Assembly: GCF_019279795.1 (NCBI RefSeq)
Contig: NC_056732.1
Location: 1,078,170,930-1,078,234,929, forward strand
Reading direction: 5' to 3'
DNA: 64,000 bases
Origin: Protopterus annectens
Lineage: Eukaryota; Chordata; Ceratodontiformes; Protopteridae
Part shown: positions 1 through 11,517 of the stretch, piece by piece
How positions within the stretch are numbered: the first letter of the stretch is position 1
Layout: each line of letters begins with the position of its first letter
Notes under the pieces: generated by a model
Told to the model about the DNA's origin: nothing
Database searches by the model: none
What the model saw: only the letters and a program-made list of their open reading frames with translations
Translations under genes and position numbers: made by a program

Positions 1-901
1 TATTGTATAGTTTGTTTATGGCTGGGGTCCACCAGACAGGACGTCTGCCTTTGGAGGATTGGGTATTGGTTTTATTTGGGATCGCATGATCCATGCATTT
101 CTGAAGGTGTTCATAGAATGCGTTTATAAAGGATTCTGCGGTCTGGGCCATATTTTCCACAGGCCCGGGGGCTTTGAAGGATTCCACCTCGGTTTTGAGG
201 AGTGTGAAATTTGCTTTAGAGAAGTTTTACACTGTGGTTTTCTGGGCAGGGGGTGGGGTCGGGATGTGAATATCCAGTGAGATTTGTTTATGGTCTGATC
301 TTACCAGTGAGGGATACACTTCTGGTCTAGAGCATAGAGTCCCCATGTTGGTGATGATCAGGTCCAGTATGTTTTCCCCTCTTGTGGGAGTGGTAACAAG
401 TTGTTCCATAGCATTTGAGTTTATAAATTCTAGGAACCTTTGGGCTAGGGTGTTGGAGCTAGAGTAATGCTCCCAGTCTATGTTTGGGTAGTTGAAGTCG
501 CCCAATATAATGGTGTTTGGAGAGACCTTCATATTTTCCAGTGTTCTCAGGAAGGCCGAGTGGGGTTCCTGGGTTTTGGAGGGTGGTCTGTAGCAGACTA
601 TAAACTGGAAGGCAGTTTTACCCACTGTTAGTTGCACATGGATAGTCCCTGATGCTTCGTGCTTTGCCACCAACCTGGAGGTGTGGGTATCTTTGATGAA
701 TATCGATACTCCCCCTCCTTTTATGGTTTGGTCCAAGTTTTGGGGCCGAAAAGCATGGTATGAGGTATAACATGGTAGTGCTGGGGTGCTCTCAGGAGCC
801 CTGAACCAGGTTTCTGTTACTGCACAGATATCGATGTTCTCCATGCTAAGGAGAGTTTCGTCGTGCATCTTGAGGTTTAGACTTCTGGCGTTGAGTAGCA
901 T
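1..901 (-). pseudogene. CR1 ORF2 endonuclease domain, partial
   Basis: N-terminal apurinic/apyrimidinic-type endonuclease of CR1 ORF2, which nicks target DNA during target-primed reverse transcription. Visible in order: LLNARSLNLKM (metal-binding Asn region), DICAVTETWF (catalytic Glu), GGGVSIFIK, FIVCYRPPS, ILGDFNYPNIDW (catalytic Asp and Asn), LDLIITNMG and VRSDHKQISL (catalytic His). The frame is open from about 901 to 227; the related reading continues toward base 59 in a shifted frame, so at least one indel is present. Reverse transcriptase lies outside the window. Confidence 0.85.
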
Positions 902-930
902 TACTCTTAGTTTCTTATCCCTTGTGATAC

Positions 931-1287
931 CTATGGAGGTGGGTTTGCCTTTTGAGCCTTGCCTAAAAAAGGCACTATGGGGGTAGTAAGAGCCTTTGCC
1001 AATATCCGAAAGCCCAGGGGTGACAGGTGCAAGCCGTCCCTAGCGAAGCATCGTGGCTTGTCGAGCATATCATCCCAAGCTGACAGGCATTGGATCCCCT
1101 TTGAATGACACCAGTACTTAAGCCAATTGTTGAAATTGATCATCTTGTCTTCATATTGTGGCATCATTCTTGGTGAGGGTAAGATGCTACTCAAGGTCAG
1201 GGTCATACCGGCCCGGGCTACATGCTCAGAGAGCTCCTCTATGTCTCTTTTCATGTAGTCCAGGGAGGTACGTCTCAGGTCATTCAC
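931..1287 (-). pseudogene. CR1 ORF1 C-terminal half (SGNH-esterase-like), partial
   Basis: C-terminal part of the CR1 ORF1 protein. ORF1 of CR1 and related LINEs is an RNA-binding protein that often carries an SGNH/GDSL esterase domain. Here the frame holds VNDLRR near the start (the GxND block) and DGLHLSPLGF near residues 83-92 (the DxxH block holding the catalytic Asp and His). The GDS nucleophile block is missing because the element is truncated. The frame is open over 118 residues and retains an Arg where the 18.3-kb copy has a stop. Only the 5' truncation breaks it. Confidence 0.75.
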
Positions 1288-1326
1288 ACCAGCATGGACA
1301 ATGACTGAGTCATATTTGTACTTGCC

Positions 1327-1913
1327 TTATCCATCCATCTACAATCCCTCTTTCCCAATTTTGCACATGGGGTTGGGGTGCATATGATTGTTCTTAATGC
1401 TTAGACTCCTTCCCCCAATTCCCATCTGTTTTCTGAAGTAAAATGAATGTAAGAGCAGAGTTCTTCAGTAGTACTGCTACTCATTAGACATCTGTTATCC
1501 TTCCTGTCTCTGTGGATGTCAGGTTTACAAACAGATGGAAAATTTGATGCTTGATTCAATCATCAGTTGCAAAAAAACAGGGAATAAATATTTGCTTCAA
1601 AACAACAGCATACACCTTAGTTATTTGAAGCAGAATATTGTTGTGTTAGTGTCTGAGGTTAAAATAATTAACATATAATGAAGATAAAGTTTACATGATG
1701 ATAACAGATTTTTGAACAGGAGTACCAAGCACATTTTGTGAGGGAAGCATATAAAGTAGTTAAGTAGGGCCCTGCTGAATAGGTGGATCAGCAGAGGACA
1801 AGGTTAGTACCAAAACTAAAGAGGGATATATGTACTAGAACATAACCAGGTCATGAATATTATATGTAACAACTGGTGGATTCTGTCAGCCAGTCAGCAA
1901 GTATATAAATTGT
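1327..1913. other. Unassigned noncoding stretch
   Basis: AT-rich sequence without a convincing frame, RNA gene or terminal repeat. It separates the CR1 truncation point from the MITE. I see nothing further. Confidence 0.5.
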
Positions 1914-2286
1914 TGGGTCTATATTACCTTATCGAAATGTATCTTTAGTGAATACCAATCCATCAACACCTATACAATGAAATTCACTTCTGCCAACCGT
2001 GAAAGTTTTCCAGGGCAAGGAAGCACTCAGCCAACACCACAACTTTGCCCTTTCTCACTATGTAGTGCAATCTCGGACTTTATAAATATAGTGAGGGGGT
2101 GTGGGGGCTGCAGCCCCCCACTTGGATGGGTTTAATTTAGTGTGGTGTATGTTCATATACACCCCAACCCCAGTGTTTCCTTGCCTTGGGGAAACTTTCG
2201 ATGTTCACCGATTTGGTTTTCATTGTATAGGTGTCAATGGGTTGGTATTCGGTAAAGAGTCATTTCAATGAGGTAATATAGACCCA
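1914..2286. mobile_element. Foldback MITE with ~110-bp terminal inverted repeats
   Basis: A nonautonomous DNA element of about 373 bp. Its left end begins TGGGTCTATATTACC and its right end is the complement, GGTAATATAGACCCA. Imperfect complementarity continues inward for about 110 bases, including ACACCTATACAATGAAA against TTTCATTGTATAGGTGT-type sequence. The centre holds GTAGTGCAATCTCGGA followed by a G-rich palindrome near 2102-2120 (GGGGGCTGCAGCCCCC). The same core occurs in the MITE at 15451-15812, so they are related. No target duplication is visible because the RTE LINE tail abuts the right end. Confidence 0.75.
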
Positions 2287-4717
2287 CATTCTTCTTCTTC
2301 TTCTTTCAGCTGCTCCCATTAGGGGTCACCACAGCAGATCAACTGTTTCCATTTCTTCATGTCCTCTGCATCTTGCTCTGTCACGCCAACCGCCTGCATG
2401 TCCACTCTCACCACATCCATAAACCTTATCTTAGGCCTTCCTCTTTTCCTGTTACCTGGCAGCTTCATCCTTAGCATCTTTTTCCCAATATACTCTGCAT
2501 CCCTCCTCAGCACATGTCCAAACCAACATAATCTTGCCTCTATGGCTTTGTCTCCAAACCTTCCAACCTGGGCTGACCCTCTAATATACTTATTCCTAAT
2601 CCTATCCATCCTTGTCACACCCAATGCAAATCTTAACATCTTCAACTCTGCCACATCAAGCTCTGACTCCTGCCATTTTGTCAATGCCACTGTCTCCAAC
2701 CTGTATAACATAGCTGGTCTCACTACCCTCTTGTAGACCTTCCATTTCACTCTTACTGGTACTCGTCTGTCACAAATCACTCTTGACACTCTTCTCCACC
2801 CACTCCATCTTGCCTGTACTCTCTTCTTCACCTCTCTTCCACACTCACCATTACTCTGAACTGTTGATCCTAAGTACGTAAACTCATTCATCTTCACCAC
2901 CTCTACTCCCTGCATCCTCACCATTCCTCTATCCTCCCTCTCATTCACACACATATATTCTGTCTTAGTCCTGCTGACCTTCATTCCTCTTCTCTCTAGA
3001 GCATATCTCCACCTCTCCAGGGTCTCCTCCACCTGTTCCTTACTCTCACTACAGATCACAATGTCATCTGCAAACATCATAGTCCACGGGGACTCCTGTC
3101 TGATCTCGTCTGTCAACCTGACCATCACCATTGCAAATAAGAAAGGGCTCAGAGCTGATCCTTGATGTTATCCCACCTCCATCTTAAACGCATCCATCAC
3201 TCCCACTGCAGACCTCACCGCTGTCTCACTACCCTCATACATATCCTGTACCACTCTTACATACTTCTCTGACACTCCCGACTTCCTCATACAATACCAA
3301 AACTCCTCTCTAGGCACCCTGTCATATGCTTTCTCTAAATCCACAAAGACACAATGCAACTCCTTCTGATCTTCTCTGTACTTCTCCATCAACACTCTCA
3401 GAGCAAACATTGCATCTGTAGTGCTCTTCCCTGGCATGAAACCATACTGCTGATCACTAATCATCACCTCCCTTCTTAACCTAGCTTCCACTACTCTTTC
3501 CCATAACTTCATGCTGTGATCGATCAGTTTAATCCCTCTGTAGTTACTACAGCTCTGCACATCACCCTTATTCTTAAAAATCGGTACCAAAACACTTTTT
3601 CTCCATTCTTCAGGCATCCTCTCACTTTCCAAGATTTCATTAAACAATCTAGTTAAAAACTCCACTGCCATTTCACCTAAACACCTCCATGCTTCCATAG
3701 GTATGTCATCTGGACCAACAGCCTTTCCATTCTTCATTCTCTTCATAGCTATCCTTACTTCCTCCTTGCTAATCCACTGCACTTCATGATTCACTATCCG
3801 CACATCATCCAACCTTCTCTCCCTCTCATTATCTTCATTCATCAACCCCTCAAAGTACTCTTTCCATCTGCTCAACACACTCTCCTCGCTTGTGAGTATG
3901 TTTCCCTCATTATCCTTTATCACCCTTACCTGCTGCACATCTTTACTAGCTCGGTCCCTCTGTCTAGCCAATCAGCACAGGTCCTTTTCTCCCTCCTTAG
4001 TGTCCAACCTTTTATACAACCCTTCATATGCCTTATCCTTAGCCTTCGCCACCTCTCTCTTTGCCATGCACCTCATCTCCTTATACTCTTGTCTACTTTC
4101 TTCATCTCTTTGACAATCCCACTTCTTCTTTGCCAACCTCTTTCTCTGTATACTCTCCAGTACTTCTTCATTCCACCACCAGGTCTCCTTGTCTTCCTTC
4201 CACTTTCCAGATGTCACACCAAGCACCCTTCTAGCCATCTCTCTTACTAGCTCTGCTGTAGTTACCCAGCTATTCAGTAACTCTTCACTGCCACCCAGTG
4301 CCTGTCTTAACTCTTCCCTGAACATCATCTCACAATTACCCTTTTTCAATTTCCACCATTTGATCCTTGGTGCTGCCCTCACACTCATCCTCCTCTTCTT
4401 GATCACCAATGTCATCCTACAAACCACCATCCTATGCTGCCTAACTACACTTTCCCCTGCCACCACTTTACAGTCTCCAATCTCCTTCAGATTGGCCCTT
4501 CTACATAAGATATAATCCACCTGTGTGCATCTTCCTCCACTCTTGTATGTCACCCTATGCTCCTCCCTCTTGTTAAAATACGTATTCATCACAGCCATGT
4601 CCATCCTTTTCGCAAAATCCACTACCATCTGACCTTCTGCATTCCTTTGTTTAACACCATACCTACCCATCACTTCCTCATCCCCTCTGTTCCCTTCACC
4701 AAAATGCCCATTGAAAT
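2287..4717 (-). mobile_element. RTE-clade LINE, 5'-truncated
   Basis: A non-LTR retrotransposon read right to left. On the plus strand the 3' end is TTCTTCTTCTTCTTTCAG followed by CTGCTCCCATTAGGGG, a (GAA)n tail on the coding strand. The protein is of the fish-type RTE family: endonuclease remnant, RT with MFADDIVICSE, and the C-terminal CWFGHVLRRD and GNRKRGRPKIRF blocks. Homology ends near 4717 inside the endonuclease (NGHFGEGNRGDE), so the 5' end is missing. Assignment to RTE (Expander/Rex3-like) is from memory of protein motifs. Confidence 0.82.
2319..4673 (-). pseudogene. RTE LINE endonuclease-reverse transcriptase, two stops
   Basis: One frame of 785 codons broken by two nonsense codons: TGA at 3972-3974 (after KDLC) and TAA at 3168-3170 (just before HQGSALSPF). 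Reading order: end of the endonuclease (TQVDYILCRR), a basic linker, then RT with [55 protein letters not shown] and MFADDIVI (catalytic Asp pair near 3063-3074). Beyond come the thumb and C-terminal domain ending KWKQLICCGDP. No frameshift separates the three open stretches, so this copy decayed mainly by point mutation after a 5'-truncated insertion. Confidence 0.85.
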
Positions 4718-4734
4718 TCTAGGTAGCCAGTTTG

Positions 4735-4860
4735 CAGACTGTTATATGCCTGCCTAATAACCAAATAGTCACCAAAGGTGAAAATCAAATCCTGCACTTT
4801 GTACCTGTAAGGTAAGCACCTTAACTATTAAGCCAACCCATAAACTTATTTCAGCACAAG
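4735..4860 (-). mobile_element. Degraded tRNA-derived SINE head
   Basis: On the minus strand the segment reads like a tRNA-type SINE head: TTGGCTTAATAGTTAAGGTG (A-box-like) followed about 35 bases later by a weak B-box-like segment. The same arrangement occurs in plus orientation at 5027-5165. No tail or target duplication is visible. Low-confidence relic. Confidence 0.4.
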
Positions 4861-5026
4861 AATAAGAAATTGAACTACAGATTTTTCAATTGGATATTCT
4901 AAATTCTCTTTCTACAAAATCTGGATTTGTTTATTCTTTCACTTTAACAGTTTACTCTTTTGTTAGCTGCTTATTTAGCATAAGTCCATGCAAAGGTAAA
5001 GCGAAATTACCAGTAGAATAGGAATG

Positions 5027-5165
5027 GGGTCGGTGGAGTATTGGCATGATGGTTAAGATCTTTACCTGCCAAATACAAGATACAGGGTATAATTCTGTTC
5101 TCTGTTTCCTGACTAAGTTTGTCATAGTCTGTAGAGTAGACTGATGACCTAGTATTTACCTATGA
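5027..5165 (+). mobile_element. Degraded tRNA-derived SINE
   Basis: TGGCATGATGGTTAAGATC resembles an A box and CAGGGTATAATTCTG a decayed B box, with tRNA-like spacing, followed by a non-tRNA body. It resembles the inverted fragment at 4735-4860. The tail is not clear. Confidence 0.4.
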
Positions 5166-6944
5166 ACATGTGTTATATTTCTCTGTGGATGTTACCTAAG
5201 CTGGATATAACTGGCAACAGAAGACTTGAGTAGAACAACCACTGTAACAGAAAGATAGGGATACCCATACATAGCACTACAAGCTAACTCTTTCATTAGC
5301 ATTTACTGTCATTTTAGTGGGTTTTTATTATATTATTGAAATATGAGCATAACTTCAACTTCAAGCACATGGGGAAGAGTAAACTTTATGCATGTGAATG
5401 CTGGTTTTAGTTCATTAGGATGTATAAATAGATGGCTGGATGCATATGCACTAACATTGGATTTATGTAAAACATTTCATTTTGCTCACTGTAAGTTTAA
5501 ATTAAACCATAATGAAATGATCTACAGTACACAATCTATATCATGTTATTATAAAACCACTAAAATAAAACAGCAATTAGATTTATCTTTTAAAATTATC
5601 TTTGTCTGTGAGCTTATAGCCATTTCCTAATTTGTTCTCTGTATTTGCCTTTTGATTCTTATGTGATCAATGGAATTTAGCTGTCCGCTCTTAGTTTACA
5701 AAAACCTGACAAAATATACCGAAGATAATATTTCAATTGTAGCCTAAATCTGATGTTTCAGTAACATAGAAAGTACAACCAAAAAAAAATACAATGTTAT
5801 GAATATCTGATTTTATTCTGTTTAAACATAAACAGACAATGACATGCATACCAGAATACATTTTTAACAGGAACTTTTTTTAAATCAGCACTCATTCTTA
5901 CAGGGCACTTTTGCATGCCTTGCCTTTATTACTTCTATAATGTTCTCAAGCTAATTTTTAACCTTTTGTTCCTTGAAAATATTGCAGCTTATACTGTACC
6001 GTCAATCAATGTTTCCCTTTCTTTTCTTAGTGCACAAGAAATTCTGTTTGCAGAATGTCGTAACCTTTATTAATGGAAGAAGATTCCCGTGATGAGTAAA
6101 GCATAACAATACTGCAAGGATGAGAATCTGTAAAAAAATAAATAAAAAAATAAGGAAGTACAGTTGTCACAATGTTATTCATTAATTGTTTAATGTAGAA
6201 AAATCAGTGGCCTGAAACTGCCACTGAGTCAGCAAGGAGTCCATAAACATAAAAAATCATAACGGCTTAATGATCTCAGAAAAATATCATACACATTTAA
6301 AATATATTTAATACAGAGGGGTAATTTATTCCTATTAGGAGCCCCCCTCTGAAAAAAAGTGAACACTTTGGAATGATTACAGTATATGCCAGAACTGTAA
6401 TAATGTGATGAACGTATTCAAACTATTAGATCTACTGAGTCTATATAAGGCTAAGATTTCTTTGTTATTTATGGTTTCGTATGCTGTAATCACATTCCCT
6501 TTGAGCATCCCGTACTTCATGGAAACTGTTTTACTCTGTTTTGGTGTGAAATATTTCATACCCTTGCATTATTTTGTGTAGAAATTCGAGTGAACACAGG
6601 TCAGACTTACAATACATGCAAAAGGGATCTCCAGCTAAATTATCACACTCTGAATGAAAAGCTAACTACTTAATTGCTCATCTCAGTGACTTACTTTAAC
6701 AATAACTAACTGAGAATTATATTTGCAGGTGACAAGTCTCCCTGCACCCCACACCTGTACAACTCTACATATACTAATTCTGAGGTCACTCAATCTCAAA
6801 TGTAAGTGGAAAATTTCCTTGTCTACAAAATTCAGAAGCCTTGAAGTTAACACTGTGGGGTCCTACAGGTGCTCACGTTAATAACTCACAAAACATTTGC
6901 TCATTGTCACTTGCTCAAAAACACAAGTGCTTGAATGCCCACTA
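5166..6944. other. Unassigned noncoding stretch
   Basis: AT-rich DNA with only short scattered frames lacking recognisable motifs. No exon, RNA gene or transposon terminus could be supported. Confidence 0.5.
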
Positions 6945-7165
6945 ACCCAATTCCTTACCAGAATCCTAAGTATAACCCTAAAACCTACCCAGTTCCCAAT
7001 CTGATTCCTCAAATCCCTTACCTTAAAACTTCACTCCCCCTTCCTAACCCCAAAAGTCCCTAATTGCTCTCTAACCTTAAAACTGCCTCTGCACCCTAAA
7101 CCTTAAACTTCCTTCCTGTTCCCTAAACATAAAACCCCCATCCCACCCCCTAACCCTAAACTCCT
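6945..7165. repeat. Degenerate 26-27-bp minisatellite, telomere-like core
   Basis: A pyrimidine-rich tandem array. The core CTAACCYTAAAAC recurs at about 7018, 7044, 7071, 7096, 7123 and 7150, a period of 26-27 bases, with weaker copies to the left. Several units contain TAACCCTAAA, similar to the vertebrate telomere hexamer, but the period is not six and the spacers are C-rich. Confidence 0.7.
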
Positions 7166-7191
7166 CTGCCTGGTTCCTCCTCATGGCGGCC

Positions 7192-7265
7192 ATACTTACC
7201 TGCTCAAACTTGAATAACGGTTTTCCATACTTACCTGCTCAAACTCGAATAACGGTTTTGAGTAA
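7192..7265. repeat. Two-copy 35-bp tandem duplication
   Basis: ATACTTACCTGCTCAAACT followed by a near-identical GAATAACGGTTTT segment appears twice, with the shared TGCTCAAACT starting at 7201 and 7236. It lies directly after the minisatellite. Confidence 0.75.
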
Positions 7266-7269
7266 GGTA

Positions 7270-8204
7270 CAACAGCTGCTTGCCTGAACCTGTACTCAAG
7301 CTTGAGGATGAGCAGCATTCTACATGAGTCACAGCTCCCTCCAGTCCCTGGCTTTGGGACAGCTGTCTTTGAGTGCTTGGGACTCAAAAGCCTGTGGTAG
7401 ACCCTTGTCAAGCTGATGAGCTGGAATCGACAGCATGTGACTTAATCTAATGATCATTGATAAAATTAAATAATCCCAAATGGAGGGTGGGATTCCAAAA
7501 AGTCTCATACTGCACTACTCCAAATTTCTGGAGTACTTAAAGGGGGGAAGTAACAAACAGTATTTATGTGTGATATACTCAACTAATATTGACACAGCAG
7601 ATTTTAACTACTAAACTAACAGTGTAAGATAGTTGTAAAATTAATGACTGTAATTAAAAAAAAATCACAAGGACAGTTAATAGGTGCCAAATTAACTGAT
7701 TACTGGCCTAGCACTATCATTTTATCTACCTTTTCTGCAGAGTCTGATTAGTGATTATGTCCATAACAGTCAGACTTCAATAGTAATTATTGTCTTAGCA
7801 GGGGGAAATGGTATACTTAATAGAGTTACATACTAGTGAGTCTAAAATTACTGACAATGCTGCTAAAATATAATCAATATCTAGGCTTGGAAATTTTAGC
7901 TTTCACCAACATGTATTCACTTACAAGTGATCATACATCATAACCAAATCATTTAACACTCTAGATGATTCTCTATATTCAAATAGTTTAGCTAAACTAT
8001 GGAACCACATTTCACTATCACAGAAATTCATTCAGAATGCAAACTAATTTAAATCACAAATAAAACTTTACCTATCATATTAATGGATTTGTTCCTAAAT
8101 ACCTCCAGGATAAATGCTACTTTAACCTTCAGCTTACCATATCATCAAATCATTTTTCTTCACTCAGAATCTTGTACCTCAGAACCAGTCTTCACTAACA
8201 CCTG
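7270..8204. other. Unassigned noncoding stretch
   Basis: No supported gene or repeat. It ends at the TG of the gypsy copy 1 LTR. Confidence 0.45.
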
Positions 8205-8545
8205 TGTGATGATCCACCACTGGACCAGTAATCAAGGAGCCTCATTCCTTACCACTGGCACCTGTGGGGTACGTTCACTGGGTAGATAACAGGTACACAC
8301 ACAGGCTTTCCAGATGCAGCTCTCTGTATCAAGTGCAATTTCCCTTAAGAGCAGACAGATACCACAATCAGTGTGGGGCTGGTTTCTCCATCTTTCTCCA
8401 GTAAGACTCCCCACTGGCACAGCTATAGAGTTGACTCCTTAGCTAGAGTTTCAAGCCAAGGCCACCAATACTCTCTCTGTCCAACCAGTACTTCGTATCC
8501 TTGCCCTAGTAGCTGACACCTCACATGGCACACTCTTTGAGATTT

Positions 8546-8549
<4 letters not shown>

Positions 8550-8618
<69 letters not shown>
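8550..8618. repeat. (CA)n microsatellite inside the LTR
   Basis: About 34 uninterrupted CA units. It occupies the same LTR position as the (CA)n at 36376-36507 and the short (GT)n near 23190. Confidence 0.97.
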
Positions 8619-8620
<2 letters not shown>

Positions 8621-8897
8621 GGGAAAGGCTGGCACAGGTTTACTAACTATGCCCCCTTCTGCCCGGACTATAAGGTAGTTACCACTGCCACCAGAATCCC
8701 TCAACAGCTACTTTAACGCCCTTAACAAAGGGTGTCCAATTTTACTCTTTAACATTAATACTAATGCAACTGGTTTGACCAAGAGCAAGGCTATTAGGAG
8801 TGGCCAACATAGCATCACCAAATAAACATGCAAGTACTCTCAAAACTTAAATATCTCTACAAAGATCAGCCACAATAAAAGGTTTAAATATATTTAA

Positions 8898-9180
8898 TGT
8901 TTGTTGTTTGTCTTTTGGCTTTTTCCCGGTAAGAAGTCGCCACAGCGGAACTCCGGTCTGCTAATGATTGGCAGTAGATTTTTACGAGGTGCCAGCTCGA
9001 CGCCCAACCTTCAACAAAGGCATGCCCATTTATGCACGCATGTCTTTCGAATGCTACCCAACTGCGGGGAGGACATGCAGACTCCACACAGAAGGCACTC
9101 CCAAGCCAAGCCGAGAATCGAATGGGCGAACCTCTTGCTGTGAGGTAACAATGCTACCGCTGTACCAGTGCGGCAGTTCA
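8898..9180 (-). mobile_element. tRNA-derived SINE with 15-bp target duplication
   Basis: Flanked by exact copies of TTTAAATATATTTAA at 8883-8897 and 9181-9195. On the minus strand it has a tRNA-like head, TGGTACAGCGGTAGCATTG (A box) and CATTCGATTCTC (B box), then a body and the tail CCGCTGTGGCGACTTCTTACC GGGAAAAAG ending in an (AAC)n-like stretch. The body matches the plus-strand SINE at 48139-48379. Its tail resembles the RTE LINE 3' end at 2287-2345, suggesting shared retrotransposition machinery. It lies inside the gypsy LTR, so it is younger than that LTR. Confidence 0.9.
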
Positions 9181-10115
9181 TTTAAATATATTTAAATAAT
9201 GAACAAGAAAATGCTAAGTATTTTTTACAGTGACATCAGAGTTCAACATCACAGGAAATATTTAAAACAACATTGAAGGACAGTCTCAAACAAATAAAGA
9301 ACAATATCTAAACTTCACTATGTTCCTGACTGTATCTAAGAGAGTTACTATTCCCTAATAACTAAATTAGTGAATGGTTCTTCTTGTCAGGTCCAAGACA
9401 GTATACAGAATGCTCTGTCTCACTAAGAGACTTCACAAAATAATATCTACAATATCACTGCTGGGATAGCTTGCAGAATGATATCACTTCTTGTCATCTG
9501 AATTCTAGTTCCCATGCAACCCCCTCCATTGCTGGAAGCTGGCAGGACTTAGCACCTACCTGTAAAACTACACATACAAGGACTTTTGCTCAGATTTTGG
9601 CTGGTGCTGGAAGTCATAAAACAATTGCATTCTTCCACACTTCAAGACTAGTAATTTGTTCACCCCAAAGACAATACAGAAAGCTTCCTAGTACAGACCT
9701 TGTGTCTCTGGTTGCCTTGAAACCTGTGAGATAGCATCTTTATGGTCTAGCCTATCAAGTGATTTCATTTTAGATATTTTCTAAAAGTTGCTGGACTGAG
9801 GTTAATCCTCCTGTTTCCTCTGTTAAAGCATACATATTTAAACAGTTACAACAGTGCATGTACATTTCTGTTTTCTCCAGTAAGGCACACTGTGCATGCA
9901 TTTCAATCACAAGCACTTTACAAATACCTTTTCAGCATAAACGCCTGTACAAATCAGTTTGATATACACACAGTTCTAATAGCATCTTGTATGTCATACA
10001 GTTCTAATACATTTGTAGCACAAGCATCTTGTATAAATTTGTTTGATATTCACAAATTACATAACTATTTACAAAATTACAGCTAGCTGTGCTAGTAGTA
10101 CCTCCTTTCATCACA

Positions 10116-10128
10116 CCTCTCCCCCTTT
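10116..10128 (-). promoter_or_regulatory. Polypurine tract of gypsy copy 1
   Basis: On the minus strand AAAGGGGGAGAGG directly precedes the LTR start TGTGATG. This is the expected position of the plus-strand primer for reverse transcription. Confidence 0.75.
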
Positions 10129-10203
10129 CAAAGTCTCAAGCTAGTTTTTCAAGTGCCCCTTGAGAAATGTTGCTTGAGAGGGATGAGCCTATCTGGGAAT
10201 ACA

Positions 10204-11517
10204 TTACCCCATACCCTGTCTTGAAAGCCCATTGGCATTGCTAACTCCACTGTGGTGCTGCATTGTCATGTAATATGATTGCAACCCTAGGCTCCATCTT
10301 AGTAGCTTGGCATTTTGCTGGCTGGCTCGATGTAGCCATGTTAAGGGATTGTGGTCTGTAACTAGAGTGAATTTCCTTCCATACAGATAAGATTGAAGTT
10401 TCTGCAGTGCCCACACTATTGCTAGACATTCCTTTTCCTACAGCTGCATAGCATTCCTCCCTGGGTTGGAGCCTATGACTGAGATACACCACTCGGTGCT
10501 CTTCTCCCTCTGAAGAAATCTGGCTAAGTACAGCCCCCACCCCATAGATTGAAGCATCCACCTGCACAAAAAATTATTTCCTGTAATCTGGAATGGCTAA
10601 CACAGGGGGTCCTCCCAAAGCTCCTTTAAGCTTCTGGAATATCTGCTCACATGCTGGGGTCCACACTACTTTATCTGGCCTCTTTTTCCTTGTCAGGTTT
10701 GTGAGGGAAGCAGCTATGGTACTATAATTGGGGACAAACTTTCTATAATACCCCGCTGTCCCTAAGAATGCCCTCACCTGCTTTTTGGCAAGAGGAGTAG
10801 GCCATGCCTGAATGGCTTCCACTTCGGCAGGTTCTAGCCTGATCTTACCACCACCCCCACTCTATGCCCCAGGTAGGAGACCTCTGCCATACCCACCTAA
10901 CACTTACTGGGCTTAATGGTCAACCCTGCCCTCTGTAGTCTGCCCAGCACCTCCTTGACATGCTGAAGGTGCTCTTGCTATGAATGACTGTAGATGGCAA
11001 TATCATCCAGATAAGCAAGGGCAACATTTTCTGCTCCTGCTAGGATATGATCTACCAGCCTCTGTAAAGTCACTGGGGCATTTTTCATCCCAAAGGGCAC
11101 CTTTTTGAACTCATACAAGCTGAAAGGAGTCACAAAGGCTGACCTCTCTCTACCATGAGTCAAGGGTGCCTGCCAGTAGCCCTTGGTAAGATTAATAGTG
11201 GTAAGATACTTAGCCCCACCCAGCTGCTCTAGAGCTTCATCTGTCCTAGGCATGAGGTAACCATCTGACTCTGTGTAACTATTTAGTTTCCTGTAGTCCA
11301 CACAGAACCTGGTGCTGCCATCCTTCTTTGGTACCAGCACTATTGGGGAGGCCCAGGGACTGCTGGACTCCTGGATTGCCCCCAGTTCCAACATTTCATA
11401 TATCTCCTCCCTCAGAGTATGTTTGATTCTGTCAGGGGTCCTGCATCCACATTGTGCTGCACCAGGTGGGTACACCCTGGTGAACATGACTCCTGTAACA
11501 CTGCTCAGATTTTTCAA
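10204..11517 (-). pseudogene. Gypsy copy 1 reverse transcriptase-RNase H, broken
   Basis: RT-RNase H of a Ty3/gypsy element, last in the gene order and ending just before the 3' LTR. RT: MLELGAIQESSSPWASPIVL, FCVDYRKLNSYTES, GMKNAP and AYLDDIAIYSHS with the catalytic YLDD, after which a stop follows. RT thumb: VRAFLGTAGYYRKFVPNYS. RNase H: MQVDASIYGVGAVLSQ, a frameshift after EECYAAV, then LVTDHNPLTWLHRASQ. At the end NANGLSR lacks the two residues (Ala-Asp) present in copy 2's NANADGLSR. The piece is split across at least three frames, so it is dead. The RT start overlaps the end of the integrase segment in another frame. Confidence 0.88.

Larger units (their letters stand above)
1..1326 (-). 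mobile_element. CR1-group LINE fragment, 5'-truncated (copy C)
   Basis: A non-LTR retrotransposon fragment read right to left. It covers the end of ORF1 and the endonuclease part of ORF2 and runs off the left edge of the window. It is nearly the same sequence as the matching part of the plus-strand copy at 16.74-21.55 kb. Homology stops abruptly near 1326, inside ORF1 just upstream of the conserved GVNDLRR block, which fits 5' truncation at insertion. The reverse transcriptase and 3' tail would lie left of base 1. Confidence 0.88.
8205..10115 (-). mobile_element. 3' LTR of Gmr1-like gypsy copy 1
   Basis: This LTR aligns along its length with the LTR at 36076-37526 and with the solo LTR at 22199-23497 (reverse complement). 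Plus-strand ends are TGTGATGATCC at 8205 and TTTCATCACA ending 10115, so in element orientation it starts TGTGATGAAAGG and ends CA. It includes a long CA microsatellite and a SINE insertion at 8898-9180, which explains its greater length (about 1.9 kb against 1.3-1.45 kb). It follows the polypurine tract and the RNase H end of gypsy copy 1. Confidence 0.85.

Noticed and set aside
3786-4250. Plus-strand frame of 154 codons in the RTE LINE
   Set aside because: Antisense shadow of the RT frame; leucine/serine-rich and without motifs.
4718-8204. Host gene exons or conserved noncoding RNA
   Set aside because: No frame with convincing splice sites or conserved motifs and no cloverleaf beyond decayed SINE heads.
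8525-8716. Thr/His-repeat open frame near 8.5 kb
   Set aside because: Product of the (CA)n tract in the LTR.
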